Positions 26,334 through 34,991 of a DNA stretch of 64,000 nt are shown piece by piece. Under the pieces are notes generated by a model. The model had not been told where the DNA came from. It saw only the letters and a list, made by a program, of their open reading frames with translations, and searched no databases. Origin of the DNA: Pseudomonas fontis (lineage in GTDB: Bacteria > Pseudomonadota > Gammaproteobacteria > Pseudomonadales > Pseudomonadaceae). The translations under genes were made by a program, and so were the position numbers. The number at the start of each line of letters is the position of its first letter. Positions within the stretch are counted from its first letter, which is position 1. The DNA is taken from contig NZ_JAMDGY010000016.1 in the NCBI RefSeq assembly GCF_028656955.1, forward strand, positions 1-64,000, written 5' to 3'.

Positions 26334-27830
26334 TCAGGCGGCGCTGTCGTATTGCAGGCGGAACTGGTTGAGCAGTGCGAACACCCGCAGGCCGTTGATG
26401 TAGTCCGGCGGGAACAGCACGTTGACCCGGCTCGGGTCGGTGGCCGAACGCTCCACCACCAGATGCTCGGCAAACAGCTCGGCGTTCTCCACGTGGCCTT
26501 CAAGCTCGAGCTTGGCGTACTGCGCGATCAGCTCGCCGCGCAAGGTGCTCGGGGTCACGATCGGCTGGCCGGCACCAAAGCGGGTACCGTCGCTGGCCAG
26601 CTTGTGGCGCCCGTATTTGCTGGTGATCACACCTTGCAGGCGGCGGATGATGAACGCCGACTGGTGCAGGGTTTCGCTGTCTAGGTAGGAGTTGTCCGGC
26701 TGGCCGTAGGCGTTCTTCTGGTAGGTGGTGATCGCCCGCTGGATGCGCAGCGAACCGCCTTCGTAATAGGCCGTGGCGATACCGTAGTTGAGCAGCGATT
26801 GGCGCTCGCTCAGGGTAAAGCGCTCGCTTGCCGCTGCAGGCTCCAGGCCCGGCAGGGTGCCGCTCTGGGTCGGCCGGCTGGCATCCGCGGAAATGAACGC
26901 CGCGCTCCGTGCGGCCAGGGCCGCAGCGTGCAGCCAGACCGGCTGCGGGGCGCCGTTCTCGACGGCCAGCAGGCTCATGTGCTGGTCATTGCGCAGTTGC
27001 CCGGCAGCCACCAGGGTGCCGACCGAACCGCGCTTGGCACCGTAGACATGACCGTACAGTTGCTTGGCCCACGACCAGCGACCGGCGCTGTCATCCAGGG
27101 TGAGTTTCCAGGCATCCAGTGTCGCGGTACCGGACCAGGGCACACAGATGAATTCGAACGCTTCGTCGCCCAGTGCCGCCAGCGCCTGGACCTGATCCGG
27201 CACGCCGACACCGCCGAGGAACTTGCTCGCGGTCAGGGTCAGGCCCTGTGGGGTCTGCTCGCCATTGCTGCGCCCCAGGCGATTGAGTTGCACGCTGATG
27301 TCGTTGCCGCTGTCGCCGGACCATTTGCAGGTCAGGGTCAACAGGCCGGCAGCGGCCACGGCGGTCACCGGCAGGTCCACGGCGGCATTGACCTTCAAGG
27401 CCAGGGCACTGGCGGCCTGCACGGCGGTGGTGCCCACGGCAACGCTGGCCTGCACTTTCACGCCGGCAACGTAGAGGTTGAGCAGGCCGGCTTCGGTGGC
27501 GCTGCCGGCAAGTTGCACTTCGGCCTTGGCGGCGACACCTTGAGCGTTGTGCAGTGGCAGGCACCAGATCTCGCCGACCGGGTCGGCCTTGCGCCAGGCT
27601 TCGTACATGCTCGCCAGCATCGACCCCTGACCGCCGACCTGACGGGCCACGGCGAGGCTGGAGACCAGCACCAGCGCACCGCTTTCACTGGCGGCGATGT
27701 TGTCGTTGACCTGGGCGACGATCAGCCGGCGCAGGTTGGACGAGGCGCTGTTGGCAGCCGAGTTGTCCATCTCGGCGTAGAACAGCGGGACGCGGATGTC
27801 CGCGGGGATGTTGCTGAAACCTACCGACAT
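26334..27830 (-). CDS. Contractile tail sheath protein, Mu gpL type
   Basis: 498 aa. The N-terminus FSNIPADIRVPLFYAEMDNS and the C-terminus RVNVLFPPDYINGLRVFALL are diagnostic of Mu gpL sheaths. This shows that the second tail is contractile (R-type), not flexible. The ATG at 27830 follows GGGAG and overlaps the stop of the small DUF2635 gene. Confidence 0.94.
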   Translation of the reverse strand: MSVGFSNIPADIRVPLFYAEMDNSAANSASSNLRRLIVAQVNDNIAASESGALVLVSSLAVARQVGGQGSMLASMYEAWRKADPVGEIWCLPLHNAQGVAAKAEVQLAGSATEAGLLNLYVAGVKVQASVAVGTTAVQAASALALKVNAAVDLPVTAVAAAGLLTLTCKWSGDSGNDISVQLNRLGRSNGEQTPQGLTLTASKFLGGVGVPDQVQALAALGDEAFEFICVPWSGTATLDAWKLTLDDSAGRWSWAKQLYGHVYGAKRGSVGTLVAAGQLRNDQHMSLLAVENGAPQPVWLHAAALAARSAAFISADASRPTQSGTLPGLEPAAASERFTLSERQSLLNYGIATAYYEGGSLRIQRAITTYQKNAYGQPDNSYLDSETLHQSAFIIRRLQGVITSKYGRHKLASDGTRFGAGQPIVTPSTLRGELIAQYAKLELEGHVENAELFAEHLVVERSATDPSRVNVLFPPDYINGLRVFALLNQFRLQYDSAA

Positions 27831-28012
27831 TATTGAGCTCCCTTGGGTTTGGCCGCCTTCGCGGTTTTGACAATGACGTCGCCATCGGCCAGGCGGCGGC
27901 GCCACCAGACGTTGTCCGACACTTCACGGCCCTCGTCCGGCAACAGGTCGCCGGCCAGCGGGTCGGGTACGGCACGGCCAGTGGCCGGCAGCACGGTGAT
28001 ACGTGGGGTCAT
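27830..28012 (-). CDS. Mu gp38-like DUF2635 protein
   Basis: 60-aa protein (ITVLPATGRAVPDPLAG, VSDNVWWRRRLADGDV) of the DUF2635 family, always found just upstream of Mu-type sheath genes. Function unknown. Its TAA overlaps the sheath ATG, so the two are translationally coupled. Confidence 0.85.
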   Translation of the reverse strand: MTPRITVLPATGRAVPDPLAGDLLPDEGREVSDNVWWRRRLADGDVIVKTAKAAKPKGAQ

Positions 28013-28596
28013 GGATTGAGTTCTCCTGAAAAGGTCATTTCGATCCGGCCATCCGGGCCGGGTTGCCGCAGGTTGGGGTCGGCGGGGTCGATGGCATCGA
28101 CCTGCACGGTGACCCCCTTCAACAGCGGGAGGCTGTCGAGCTGATGTTCGTGCCAGCTTTCAGCCGGCTGGCTGGCCCTGCTGCGGCCGAGCTGGAATGG
28201 TGCAACAAAGGCATAGCGCCACAGCACACGGGTGGCATCGCACTGCAGCAGTTCGCTGCCGGCGTACTCCACCGGTTCCTGGCCTGGACTTGGGCGCCAG
28301 CCGACCAGGGCACGCCAGAGTTCGGCGCGCAGGTCGTGCAGTCGGTCCAGCGTCTGCAGGCTGCCGTTGACGGCTGGGTCGAGCAGCACCAGCACCTCGA
28401 AGCGATCGCGGATGTTCTGGCGGGTCGCGTTCTGCAGGTCGTTGGGCTCGGCGTCATCGCCCGGCAGCAGCAGGCAGGTGATTAGGGTGGGTTGTGGGGT
28501 GAGTTGCTTGATCGCCGGCAAATCGAGGCCGACGACGGGCGTACCGCTCAGGCTGGGGCAGTGCGCCAGCTGAGCGATCAGATCGCTTGGTTTCAT
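28009..28596 (-). CDS. Mu gp37-like tail terminator protein
   Basis: 195 aa, Mu gp37 (DUF1834) family, thought to cap the growing tail. In Mu it follows the head genes; here it is the first gene of the second tail module and no head gene precedes it. It starts 129 bases after gene D of the P2-type module, a gap filled by a REP pair. Confidence 0.85.
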   Translation of the reverse strand: MKPSDLIAQLAHCPSLSGTPVVGLDLPAIKQLTPQPTLITCLLLPGDDAEPNDLQNATRQNIRDRFEVLVLLDPAVNGSLQTLDRLHDLRAELWRALVGWRPSPGQEPVEYAGSELLQCDATRVLWRYAFVAPFQLGRSRASQPAESWHEHQLDSLPLLKGVTVQVDAIDPADPNLRQPGPDGRIEMTFSGELNP

Positions 28597-28620
28597 GGGG
28601 ATGTCCGCAGAGCGTCAGCC

Positions 28621-28707
28621 CTGTGGGAGCCGGCCTTGCCGGCGATGCGGCCGGCACCAGCAACAGCACCGGGTGCCGTCAATCGCCGGCAAGGCCGGCT
28701 CCCACAG
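28621..28707. repeat. Inverted REP pair (REPIN-like) between the two tail modules
   Basis: CTGTGGGAGCCGGCC continued by TTGCCGGCGAT (28621-28646) is repeated perfectly inverted at 28682-28707. The inner part also pairs (CGGCACC with GGTGCCG). The same element occurs near 54.4 and 61.2 kb. Confidence 0.9.
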
Positions 28708-28725
28708 GAAGATTCGAGGATTGGG

Positions 28726-29760
28726 TTAGGTCTTGCAGGTTTTCGCCGTCTTCAGGCTGTTGCCCCTGGCCTTCGCCTTGCCCTGCTTGCCACCGTTGCA
28801 ATCGACCGTGGTGGTCCAGCCCGAGGCGCTGAACATCTGCTCGACCGACTCGATCAGGTACGCCCCATCCAGGCCATCCTTGAAACCCTGGGCATTGATC
28901 GAGCGCTCGGCAAACAGGTCGGTCCTGCCCGGCAGGTCCAGCCGTACACTCGCGGTGCTGCGGTTGAGCGCCGCCAGGCGAGCTTTCGCTGCCTGCTGCG
29001 CCGCCGCCTTGTCGGGGTACAGATGGCGGTCGGTATGCACCGGCGCCATGCCCTGCGGGGCATCCTCGTTGGTCAGTTCAACCACGCTGGCCACCCCGCT
29101 CTTGGCGTCCTGATGCCGGGTCTGCACGGCCTTGTGCGTGCCCTTGTCGGTCATGCGAAACTGCCAGCGACTGACGTCGCGACGGTGCACCGTGACCACC
29201 GGCAACGCCTGGCCACTGGCGCTCTGCCCGCCCTGGCGCGGCAGCATCAGCAAGCTGCCATCGGCAATCTTGGCCGTGCAGTCGTACTGCTTGGCCAGGC
29301 GGGTAATGAAGTTGAAATCCGACTCGTTGAACTGGTCGACCCGCTGCACCCGGGTCAGCACCGGGCAGGCCGGCTGCCAGCCATTGCGCGCAGCGACGTC
29401 CCGCACAATCTGCTGCAACGGCACGTTCTCCCAACTGCCACTGCGCGTGGTCTTGCCCGTGCCGCGCATGTCGCTGGCCTTGCCACGGATAATCACGGTG
29501 TCTGGCGGGCCGGACAGTTCGACTTCATCCACGGTGTAACGCCCCAGGCGCGTCAGCGTCTGGCCGGCATACCCCAGGTGAATTTCGATCAGTGCCCCTC
29601 GCGCCGGCAAGGTCAGCGCCCCGTCGCGGTCATCGATGCGCAACTCGAAATCGTCCGACTCCATGCCCGGCTTGTCCGAAGTGCGCAGTTGCAACAGGCG
29701 GTCGTTGATCAGCGCGGTAATGTCCTTGCCATCGGCAACGATGCGAAACACAGGTTGCAT
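28726..29760 (-). CDS. P2 gpD-like tail hub protein
   Basis: 344 aa, phage late control gene D family, the baseplate hub that joins tube and spike. The hub start FRIVADGKDITALINDRLLQ, the middle FNESDFNFITRLAKQYDCT and the C-terminal YLIESVEQMFSASG are conserved. It is the last gene of the P2/R2-pyocin-type module. In R2 pyocin the next gene would be the lysin; here a whole second tail module intervenes. Confidence 0.9.
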   Translation of the reverse strand: MQPVFRIVADGKDITALINDRLLQLRTSDKPGMESDDFELRIDDRDGALTLPARGALIEIHLGYAGQTLTRLGRYTVDEVELSGPPDTVIIRGKASDMRGTGKTTRSGSWENVPLQQIVRDVAARNGWQPACPVLTRVQRVDQFNESDFNFITRLAKQYDCTAKIADGSLLMLPRQGGQSASGQALPVVTVHRRDVSRWQFRMTDKGTHKAVQTRHQDAKSGVASVVELTNEDAPQGMAPVHTDRHLYPDKAAAQQAAKARLAALNRSTASVRLDLPGRTDLFAERSINAQGFKDGLDGAYLIESVEQMFSASGWTTTVDCNGGKQGKAKARGNSLKTAKTCKT

Positions 29761-29801
29761 GGCTCAGCCCTCCCAAAGCGCTTGCATGTTTGGCCCCGAC
29801 G

Positions 29802-30008
29802 TCAGTCCCATAGCTGCACCTGGGCTTCGCTCATGGCCGTCAGTTCCGGCAGCACGATCAGCACCCCGGCACGAAACGGCTGGGGCTCATCGGCCAGGCC
29901 CTGGTTGGCATTGAGCACGGCCTCGACGCTGCCGTTCAAATGCCCGTAGAAGTGCTGGCACAAGGTGTCGAGCACATCGCCGTCAGAGGTTCTGCAGGTC
30001 GTCGCCAT
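29802..30008 (-). CDS. P2 gpX-like tail protein
   Basis: 68-aa LysM-like tail protein X (TSDGDVLDTLCQHFYGHLNG, VEAVLNANQGLAD). It overlaps the end of the U gene by 26 bases and precedes gene D, the standard P2/R-pyocin order U-X-D. Confidence 0.88.
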   Translation of the reverse strand: MATTCRTSDGDVLDTLCQHFYGHLNGSVEAVLNANQGLADEPQPFRAGVLIVLPELTAMSEAQVQLWD

Positions 30009-30828
30009 AACTGGTGAACTCCAAGGTAAAAGCCTGTTTGCGAGGGATGCCGCCAGCCAGCAGGCTGCTCTGGTCTTCGTCGATACTGACCAGGCACCAG
30101 TTGCCCAGCACCTCGCCGTACCCTGTGGTCAGGCTCAGTGGCTTGAGCAACCGGCCGATGCTGCGCAGGCTGTTCAACTGGCCCAGGCCACCCTTGAAGG
30201 TGGGAAAGATCGCCCCACGAATGTTGATCTTCTCATCCCCCAGGCTGACCGCCTGCTGGGCCGCACTGCGGCTCAGGCGCTCCTGCGCCACCCAGCGGTA
30301 ACTGCTTTGGCGGCGCAGCTCTTCGAAGGCGGCCGTGTCGAGGTTGAAGTAGTAGGCCGGTGACACCCCATCCAGCGGTTGCAGGATCAACAGGTGCGGG
30401 AAGGGTTTGACCGCCTCCACCGCCGGCGTGACTGCCGGGGCGAAACTGCCGGTCGGCAGGATGTTGCCCAGTGACGGGCTGATCTTGCCGGCGATGCGGT
30501 TGATGGTCGCGGCAGCCTTGTCGACCTGCTCACCGAACGCCTGGACCCGGTCCTGGACCTGCACGACGACCGCCAGTGCCTGGTCGTACTTGGCCGAGAC
30601 CTTGTTCACCGCTGCTTGCGCGGCATTGATGGCGCGCATCGTGCGTTGCAGCTTGGCGCCGATGATCGGCCCGACAAAGGGGATGGCTTCAAGCTCGGCC
30701 ACTGCACCGGTGATGTCGCTGACCGCGCCGTGCATCGGCGCCAGCATTTCATCGGCACTGCGCCGCCCCGCCTGCCCGGCCGCCACCACGTTGCGCAGCG
30801 CCGACTGCATCTGTTGCATGTAGGTCAT
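29983..30828 (-). CDS. P2 gpU-like tail completion protein with long N-terminal extension
   Basis: 281 aa. The C-terminal half is gpU (RGAIFPTFKGGLGQLNSLRS, GYGEVLGNWCLVSIDED). P2 gpU is about 160 residues; the N-terminal ~140-residue helical extension (AQAAVNKVSAKYDQALAVVV) is the longer form I associate with R-pyocin U proteins. It may cap the tube where no head is attached; that role is inference. Confidence 0.82.
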   Translation of the reverse strand: MTYMQQMQSALRNVVAAGQAGRRSADEMLAPMHGAVSDITGAVAELEAIPFVGPIIGAKLQRTMRAINAAQAAVNKVSAKYDQALAVVVQVQDRVQAFGEQVDKAAATINRIAGKISPSLGNILPTGSFAPAVTPAVEAVKPFPHLLILQPLDGVSPAYYFNLDTAAFEELRRQSSYRWVAQERLSRSAAQQAVSLGDEKINIRGAIFPTFKGGLGQLNSLRSIGRLLKPLSLTTGYGEVLGNWCLVSIDEDQSSLLAGGIPRKQAFTLEFTSYGDDLQNL

Positions 30829-30837
30829 GGACGCTCC

Positions 30838-32760
30838 TTAGACGTAGACATGGGGCACATCGGCCAACTGCCGGGAAGCGGCCATGCGCGTCAGTTCCTC
30901 GAACTGGCGACGCACCATGGCTTCCAGGTTCTGCGTAAGCAGCAGCGGGTCGGTGATGCTGCCCTGGACGGTGATGGGCATGCTGGGGGTGAAGGTGAAT
31001 TGCTGGGTGATCTGTTGGGGTGCGGCAATTGCCGGTTCCGCCGCCTTGGCCAGTACCGGCGAGGCACCCACTTCAGGCACGCTGCTGACCAGCGAACGAA
31101 CGACGTCCCCCGGCCGTGACACGCCAGGTTTGTTGCTGCCTGCACCCTCGACTGCCGGCTTGGGCGTCTCGCTGGAACTGGCCAGGCGCTTGCCTATCCA
31201 ACCACCGAGAAAATCGCCTGCCATACCGCCCAACAAGGCGCCAATGGAGGTGCCCACTACCGGAACGAACGATCCCAGCGCCCCGCCAATGACCGTCCCG
31301 ACCAGACCACCCGCAGCTGCGCCGTAGCCCTCGGCTTTTTCCTCCGGGGTGTCGGCGGTCATGAAGGTCGCAACCGTCTTGATGCCCGCTTCGAGAGCCG
31401 CCGGGCCACGCACTTCCTTGACTGCTGCACCGATCTTGCCGACGGTTCGCGCCGTGGCGGTGGCGGCTGGCGGTTTTTCCGAAGAGACAGAAGGCCCAGG
31501 AGCAGAGGCAGACTTTCCTTTAGCTCCCTTTTTCCGCTTGGCTTTGGGCTTTGGCTTCGGTGCTTGCTCGGCTACCGGCCCAGCACCAGACGCTTGCGCC
31601 GTCGGTTTACCCTTGAGCCACTCGCGCCCCTTGTCCAGAAGCCCGGTGACAATCGAGCCACCTTTGAGCGCCGCGACCGTCGTACCCAACGCAGCAGCGC
31701 CGACAATGAACCACTTGACCGCATCCGGTGCATCGGTGAACGCCTTCGCTGCGCTGGTGAACCCGGTGACCACGCCATCCGACAACGGCTGCACGGAATC
31801 ACCGAGGCTGCGCAGTGCATCGTCAAAGGCATCAGAAGCTTCCGTCTGTCGACGGTCAGAGGTGTCCCTACGGGCTTGGCTGTCCCTGTCGAGCACGCCA
31901 TCCGCCGGTGAAGGCTGGGTGCTGGCGACAGCCTGATCCACACCCAGACGCTGCGACGCCGACAAACTGGCAGCGGCATCTTCGCCCGTACCCTTGCGTT
32001 GATATACAACCGAATCCAATGCCCTTTCCAACTCGGCTGGCCCGGTGATGTTCGGGTTGTCTTGCAACGCCCCGATCAAGCCCGCCGTATCCTCGGTGCC
32101 GGCATCCTGCCCGACCACGAACTTGGCCGCCACGGGCGCAAACGCCAGGGCCTTTTCCAGCCCCATGCCGGTGTCCTGCAACTGCTTGATCAGCGTGGCG
32201 GCCTGGTTGCGCTCGATGCCGGTAGTCTCGGTGAGCGTGCTCACCGTACGCCGAACCTTGCCCTCGTTGCTCGCCAGTTCGCCAGCGTTGGCCGGCCCGG
32301 AATCGATGGCGATGTCGCGGACGATTTTCTGGTAGCCGGCGCTGATCTGGCTCGGCAAGGCCACGACCTTGCCATAGGTGATGGCCTGACCGATCACCGG
32401 AAGGTCTTCGAAAACCTTCAGGTTGTCCCGTTTAGGCTCAGCGCTTTTTGCCGACGCGGCGCCAGCTTTTTCAGCCGGCACCAGTGTCTGCGATTGCTGG
32501 CGTAGCAACGCCAGCGCAATCACCTGTTGCTGCAGAAGATTGAGCGTTGCATCCAGGTAAGGTCGCAACGCGCCAAGCAAGACAACGCCTTGCTCCGGCG
32601 TGTCGGGCTGCGGCTCTCGCAGACGCAACACTTCGCCAAGGATGCTCTCCAGCACCCGGGTGTTTTTCTTGATACGGTCTTCGACCGCCTTGAGCGCGAT
32701 GCCTACCGTGAAAGTGACGGAGGCGCCGAGCTCAAGTCTGACTGCTTGAATGCTCGCCAT
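30838..32760 (-). CDS. Tape-measure protein of the P2/R-pyocin-type tail
   Basis: 640 aa. The N-terminal half is helical. A basic linker (PKPKPKAKRKKGAKGK) follows near residue 400, then a glycine-zipper membrane segment (GGLVGTVIGGALGSFVPVVG) near residue 500. It sits between the E/E' chaperone and U genes, where P2 gene T lies. The expected tail length is about 95 nm, longer than for the Mu-type tail. Confidence 0.88.
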   Translation of the reverse strand: MASIQAVRLELGASVTFTVGIALKAVEDRIKKNTRVLESILGEVLRLREPQPDTPEQGVVLLGALRPYLDATLNLLQQQVIALALLRQQSQTLVPAEKAGAASAKSAEPKRDNLKVFEDLPVIGQAITYGKVVALPSQISAGYQKIVRDIAIDSGPANAGELASNEGKVRRTVSTLTETTGIERNQAATLIKQLQDTGMGLEKALAFAPVAAKFVVGQDAGTEDTAGLIGALQDNPNITGPAELERALDSVVYQRKGTGEDAAASLSASQRLGVDQAVASTQPSPADGVLDRDSQARRDTSDRRQTEASDAFDDALRSLGDSVQPLSDGVVTGFTSAAKAFTDAPDAVKWFIVGAAALGTTVAALKGGSIVTGLLDKGREWLKGKPTAQASGAGPVAEQAPKPKPKAKRKKGAKGKSASAPGPSVSSEKPPAATATARTVGKIGAAVKEVRGPAALEAGIKTVATFMTADTPEEKAEGYGAAAGGLVGTVIGGALGSFVPVVGTSIGALLGGMAGDFLGGWIGKRLASSSETPKPAVEGAGSNKPGVSRPGDVVRSLVSSVPEVGASPVLAKAAEPAIAAPQQITQQFTFTPSMPITVQGSITDPLLLTQNLEAMVRRQFEELTRMAASRQLADVPHVYV

Positions 32761-32788
32761 CTGATCCCCCTATAGCCACGCCACAGGC

Positions 32789-33203
32789 TTATTCCGTGAG
32801 CCACCAGACCATGTCGTTGAACGGCATGGCCATGATCTCGGCGGCGGAAAAGTTCAGCTCTTTAGCGAGCCGCTTGGCCGCCGCCTTCTGCACGGTGGGG
32901 TCAAACCTCGTCGTCCTGCACCAGACGAAAATACCCGGCCTGCAAGCGGCTGTAGTCTTTCAGGGCAAGCCCTTCAAGGTCCTTGACGCTCACTTCGGCG
33001 AGCGAAGCGAAGAGGTTCAGCTCGCGCTGTTCGTCATCGCTGTTGGCCGTCGCTTGCGCTGTGCGAATATCGCGCACGGTCGGGGCACGCAGGGCTAGGC
33101 TATCCACCTTCACCCCATTGGCCTCGGCCGGTTTGGTCAGGGTCACGACCACGCGCTCGGCGCTCAGCGCCAGCCAGCTGGGGGTGTTGTTTGTCGCGTT
33201 CAT
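32789..33203 (-). CDS. P2 gpE-type chaperone, +1 frameshift long form (E-E')
   Basis: Predicted 137-aa product. At GTT TGA C (32906-32900) a +1 slip would join the E frame to a downstream frame reading DPTVQKAAAKRLAKELNFSA and ending MPFNDMVWWLTE, a clear GpE' tail. That frame has no usable start codon. The site differs from the E. coli RF2 (prfB) shift site CTT TGA C by one base. The call is inferred from overlap and conservation. Confidence 0.65.
32900..32906 (-). other. Candidate RF2-like +1 frameshift site
   Basis: The coding strand reads GTT TGA C. A slow TGA stop and re-pairing of the P-site tRNA from GTT to TTT allow a +1 shift into the E' frame. Confidence 0.6.
32901..33203 (-). CDS. 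P2 gpE-type tail assembly chaperone, short form
   Basis: 100 aa, Phage_TAC family (SLALRAPTVRDIRTAQATAN, LNLFASLAEVSVKDLEGLAL). It precedes the tape measure as in P2 and R2 pyocin. The start at 33203 follows AAGGAG; ten upstream codons in the open frame are not likely to be used. It ends in EV-TGA, the site of the proposed shift. Confidence 0.87.
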   Translation of the reverse strand: MNATNNTPSWLALSAERVVVTLTKPAEANGVKVDSLALRAPTVRDIRTAQATANSDDEQRELNLFASLAEVSVKDLEGLALKDYSRLQAGYFRLVQDDEV

Positions 33204-33213
33204 CCGGGGCTCC

Positions 33214-33723
33214 TTACAGGCCGAGGGCGGCACGTTGTGCGGCGAGCTGGTCGACGCCGTTGATCACGCGCTTCATGCCCAGCGGGTCGATCTCGTAGAC
33301 CAGGCGACCGTCCACTTCCAGCTTGTAGTAGGTCAGGGCGACGTTGTGCTTGATCTCGGCCTTGTCGCCGGCTTTCCAGTCGCCCATGTCGACTTCTTTC
33401 AGCGCGCCGCGCAGGGTGACGATCACCGGGGTGATCTGGCCCTTCAGGCCCTTGAAGGCACCCCGGAAGGTGCCGTTGAACGCGGTGCCGTCGGCCAGGC
33501 CGAAGAACTTCAGCGAGTCGCGGCGCACGCCGGTGGTGACGAAGCCGGCTTCCTGCTTCTCCATGCCCTGGTCCATCTCGACGGGCATGTCCATGCCGCC
33601 GGCACGGTGCTCTTCCATCTTCAGGGTCAGTTTGGGCAGGGTCAGGCTCGGGACGTCGCCCCGGAAGCTCACGCCGTCGACGAACAGGTTCAGGTTCGCC
33701 AGTGTTTCTGGAATCATTGCCAT
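33214..33723 (-). CDS. Tail tube protein, P2 FII type
   Basis: 169 aa, P2 FII/R-pyocin tube family (LNLFVDGVSFRGDVPSLTLP, ALTYYKLEVDGRLVYEIDPL). It forms the inner tube of the first tail. A gap of 14 bases separates it from the sheath gene. Confidence 0.94.
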   Translation of the reverse strand: MAMIPETLANLNLFVDGVSFRGDVPSLTLPKLTLKMEEHRAGGMDMPVEMDQGMEKQEAGFVTTGVRRDSLKFFGLADGTAFNGTFRGAFKGLKGQITPVIVTLRGALKEVDMGDWKAGDKAEIKHNVALTYYKLEVDGRLVYEIDPLGMKRVINGVDQLAAQRAALGL

Positions 33724-33737
33724 GGTGGTGTTGCTCC

Positions 33738-34904
33738 TTAAGCGGCGTTATCGAGGACTTCGGTCAGCCATTGGTTAGTGACTTCGACGCGGAAATTCGG
33801 GTTTTCAGCAGGCGGTACATCGGTGAAGCGGATGTTCCAGTAGACCTTGCCCTGCTCCAGCTGGCTGGCGGTGTTCAGCTCGGTGTCGGCGAACACTTCG
33901 AAGTTGATGATCGCGCCCTGGGCCTTGAGGTCACGCATGAAGGCTTGCAGGCCTTCGGTGACGTCCTTGACGTAGGTCGCGGTGATCGAGCGGTCGACCG
34001 CCCATTTGTGGCCGTAGAGGATCGCGTCCATGACGATGTCCATGGTGCGCACGCGGGTGACGAAGGCCCATTTCGGGTCGCTGCTCAGGGTGCGGTTGCC
34101 CCACAGGCGGTAGCCGTCATCACGGATGATGGTGGTGATGTTGGCGTTGTTGAGCAGGTTGGCGCGGCAGGTTTCATCGCCGTCGAGGAACTCGATCGAG
34201 CGCGAGGTGCCGGTGATGCCGACGAACTCCTTGTTCGACGGCGAGGCCCAGAAGCCGTATTCCTTGTCGGTGTAGGCGAACAGGCCGGCGACGAAGGCCG
34301 AGGCCGGTGCGTTGACCGTGGCGTCGGCGGTGGTGTCCCAGTACTGCACGCCCGGGTCGACCAGGAAGGCGCGCTTGGCGCCGAAGTTCTTGGCGTAGGC
34401 CAGGGCGGCTTCGTCGGTGGTGCTTGGGCCATCGATGATCGCCAGGCCGCGCAGCTTGTCGGCCAGGGCTACCAGCGCGGTGCCGACGGCCTGGGTGGCG
34501 CTGTGTTTCGGGGTCACCAGCAAACGTGGCTGGGCGTTGTAGCGGCTCTTGCCGTCGAGCAGCGCTTGCAGGCCGGTACGCTTGCCGTCGGCCAGCACGC
34601 TGCCGATGATCGCCGAGGTTTGCTCGGCGGCATCTTCCAGCTTGGCCACGCCGCAGGCGACGATGACTGCCTTGGCACGGGTGTAGATGGCCTGGCAAGC
34701 CTTGGTGATGGCCGCGTCGGCGCCGAAGGCAGCGACGGCTTCACGCTCGCTGGTGATCAGCACCAGGTCGTTGGCCTTGGCCGTGGCGGTCGGGCCTTCG
34801 GTGAAGGTGTCGACCAAGCCGATGATCGAGGACGACGGCAAGGCGATGGTGCGGGCGCCGGTGTCGACGTTTGTTACGGTAACGCCGTGGAAGAAACCAC
34901 TCAT
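33738..34904 (-). CDS. Contractile tail sheath, P2 FI type
   Basis: 388 aa, P2 FI/R-pyocin sheath family. N-terminus FFHGVTVTNVDTGARTI, mid section FVAGLFAYTDKEYGFWASPS, and RDDGYRLWGNRTLSSDPKW are conserved. A ribosome site (TCTGGAG) precedes the ATG. Two stacked terminators lie between it and the upstream fibre chaperone. Confidence 0.95.
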   Translation of the reverse strand: MSGFFHGVTVTNVDTGARTIALPSSSIIGLVDTFTEGPTATAKANDLVLITSEREAVAAFGADAAITKACQAIYTRAKAVIVACGVAKLEDAAEQTSAIIGSVLADGKRTGLQALLDGKSRYNAQPRLLVTPKHSATQAVGTALVALADKLRGLAIIDGPSTTDEAALAYAKNFGAKRAFLVDPGVQYWDTTADATVNAPASAFVAGLFAYTDKEYGFWASPSNKEFVGITGTSRSIEFLDGDETCRANLLNNANITTIIRDDGYRLWGNRTLSSDPKWAFVTRVRTMDIVMDAILYGHKWAVDRSITATYVKDVTEGLQAFMRDLKAQGAIINFEVFADTELNTASQLEQGKVYWNIRFTDVPPAENPNFRVEVTNQWLTEVLDNAA

Positions 34905-34922
34905 GGATAAACTCCAGATATG

Positions 34923-34947
34923 AAAAAGCCCTGCGGCGCAGGGCTTT
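34923..34947 (-). terminator. Intrinsic terminator upstream of the P2-type sheath
   Basis: In minus orientation AAAGCCCTGCG pairs with CGCAGGGCTTT and ends in a T5 run, 19 bases before the sheath start codon. Confidence 0.75.
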
Positions 34948-34965
34948 GTTGGGTGAATTCAGGGT

Positions 34966-34990
34966 AAAAAAAGCCCCGGCGGTGCGGGGC
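34966..34990 (-). terminator. Second intrinsic terminator after the P2-type fibre chaperone
   Basis: In minus orientation GCCCCGC and GCCGGGGC form the stem, followed by seven T. It directly follows the chaperone stop codon. Confidence 0.78.
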
Positions 34991-34991
34991 G

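Noticed and set aside
28621..28707. CRISPR-like repeats at the REP pairs
   Set aside because: The units are inverted, only two per site, and have no regular spacers or cas genes.
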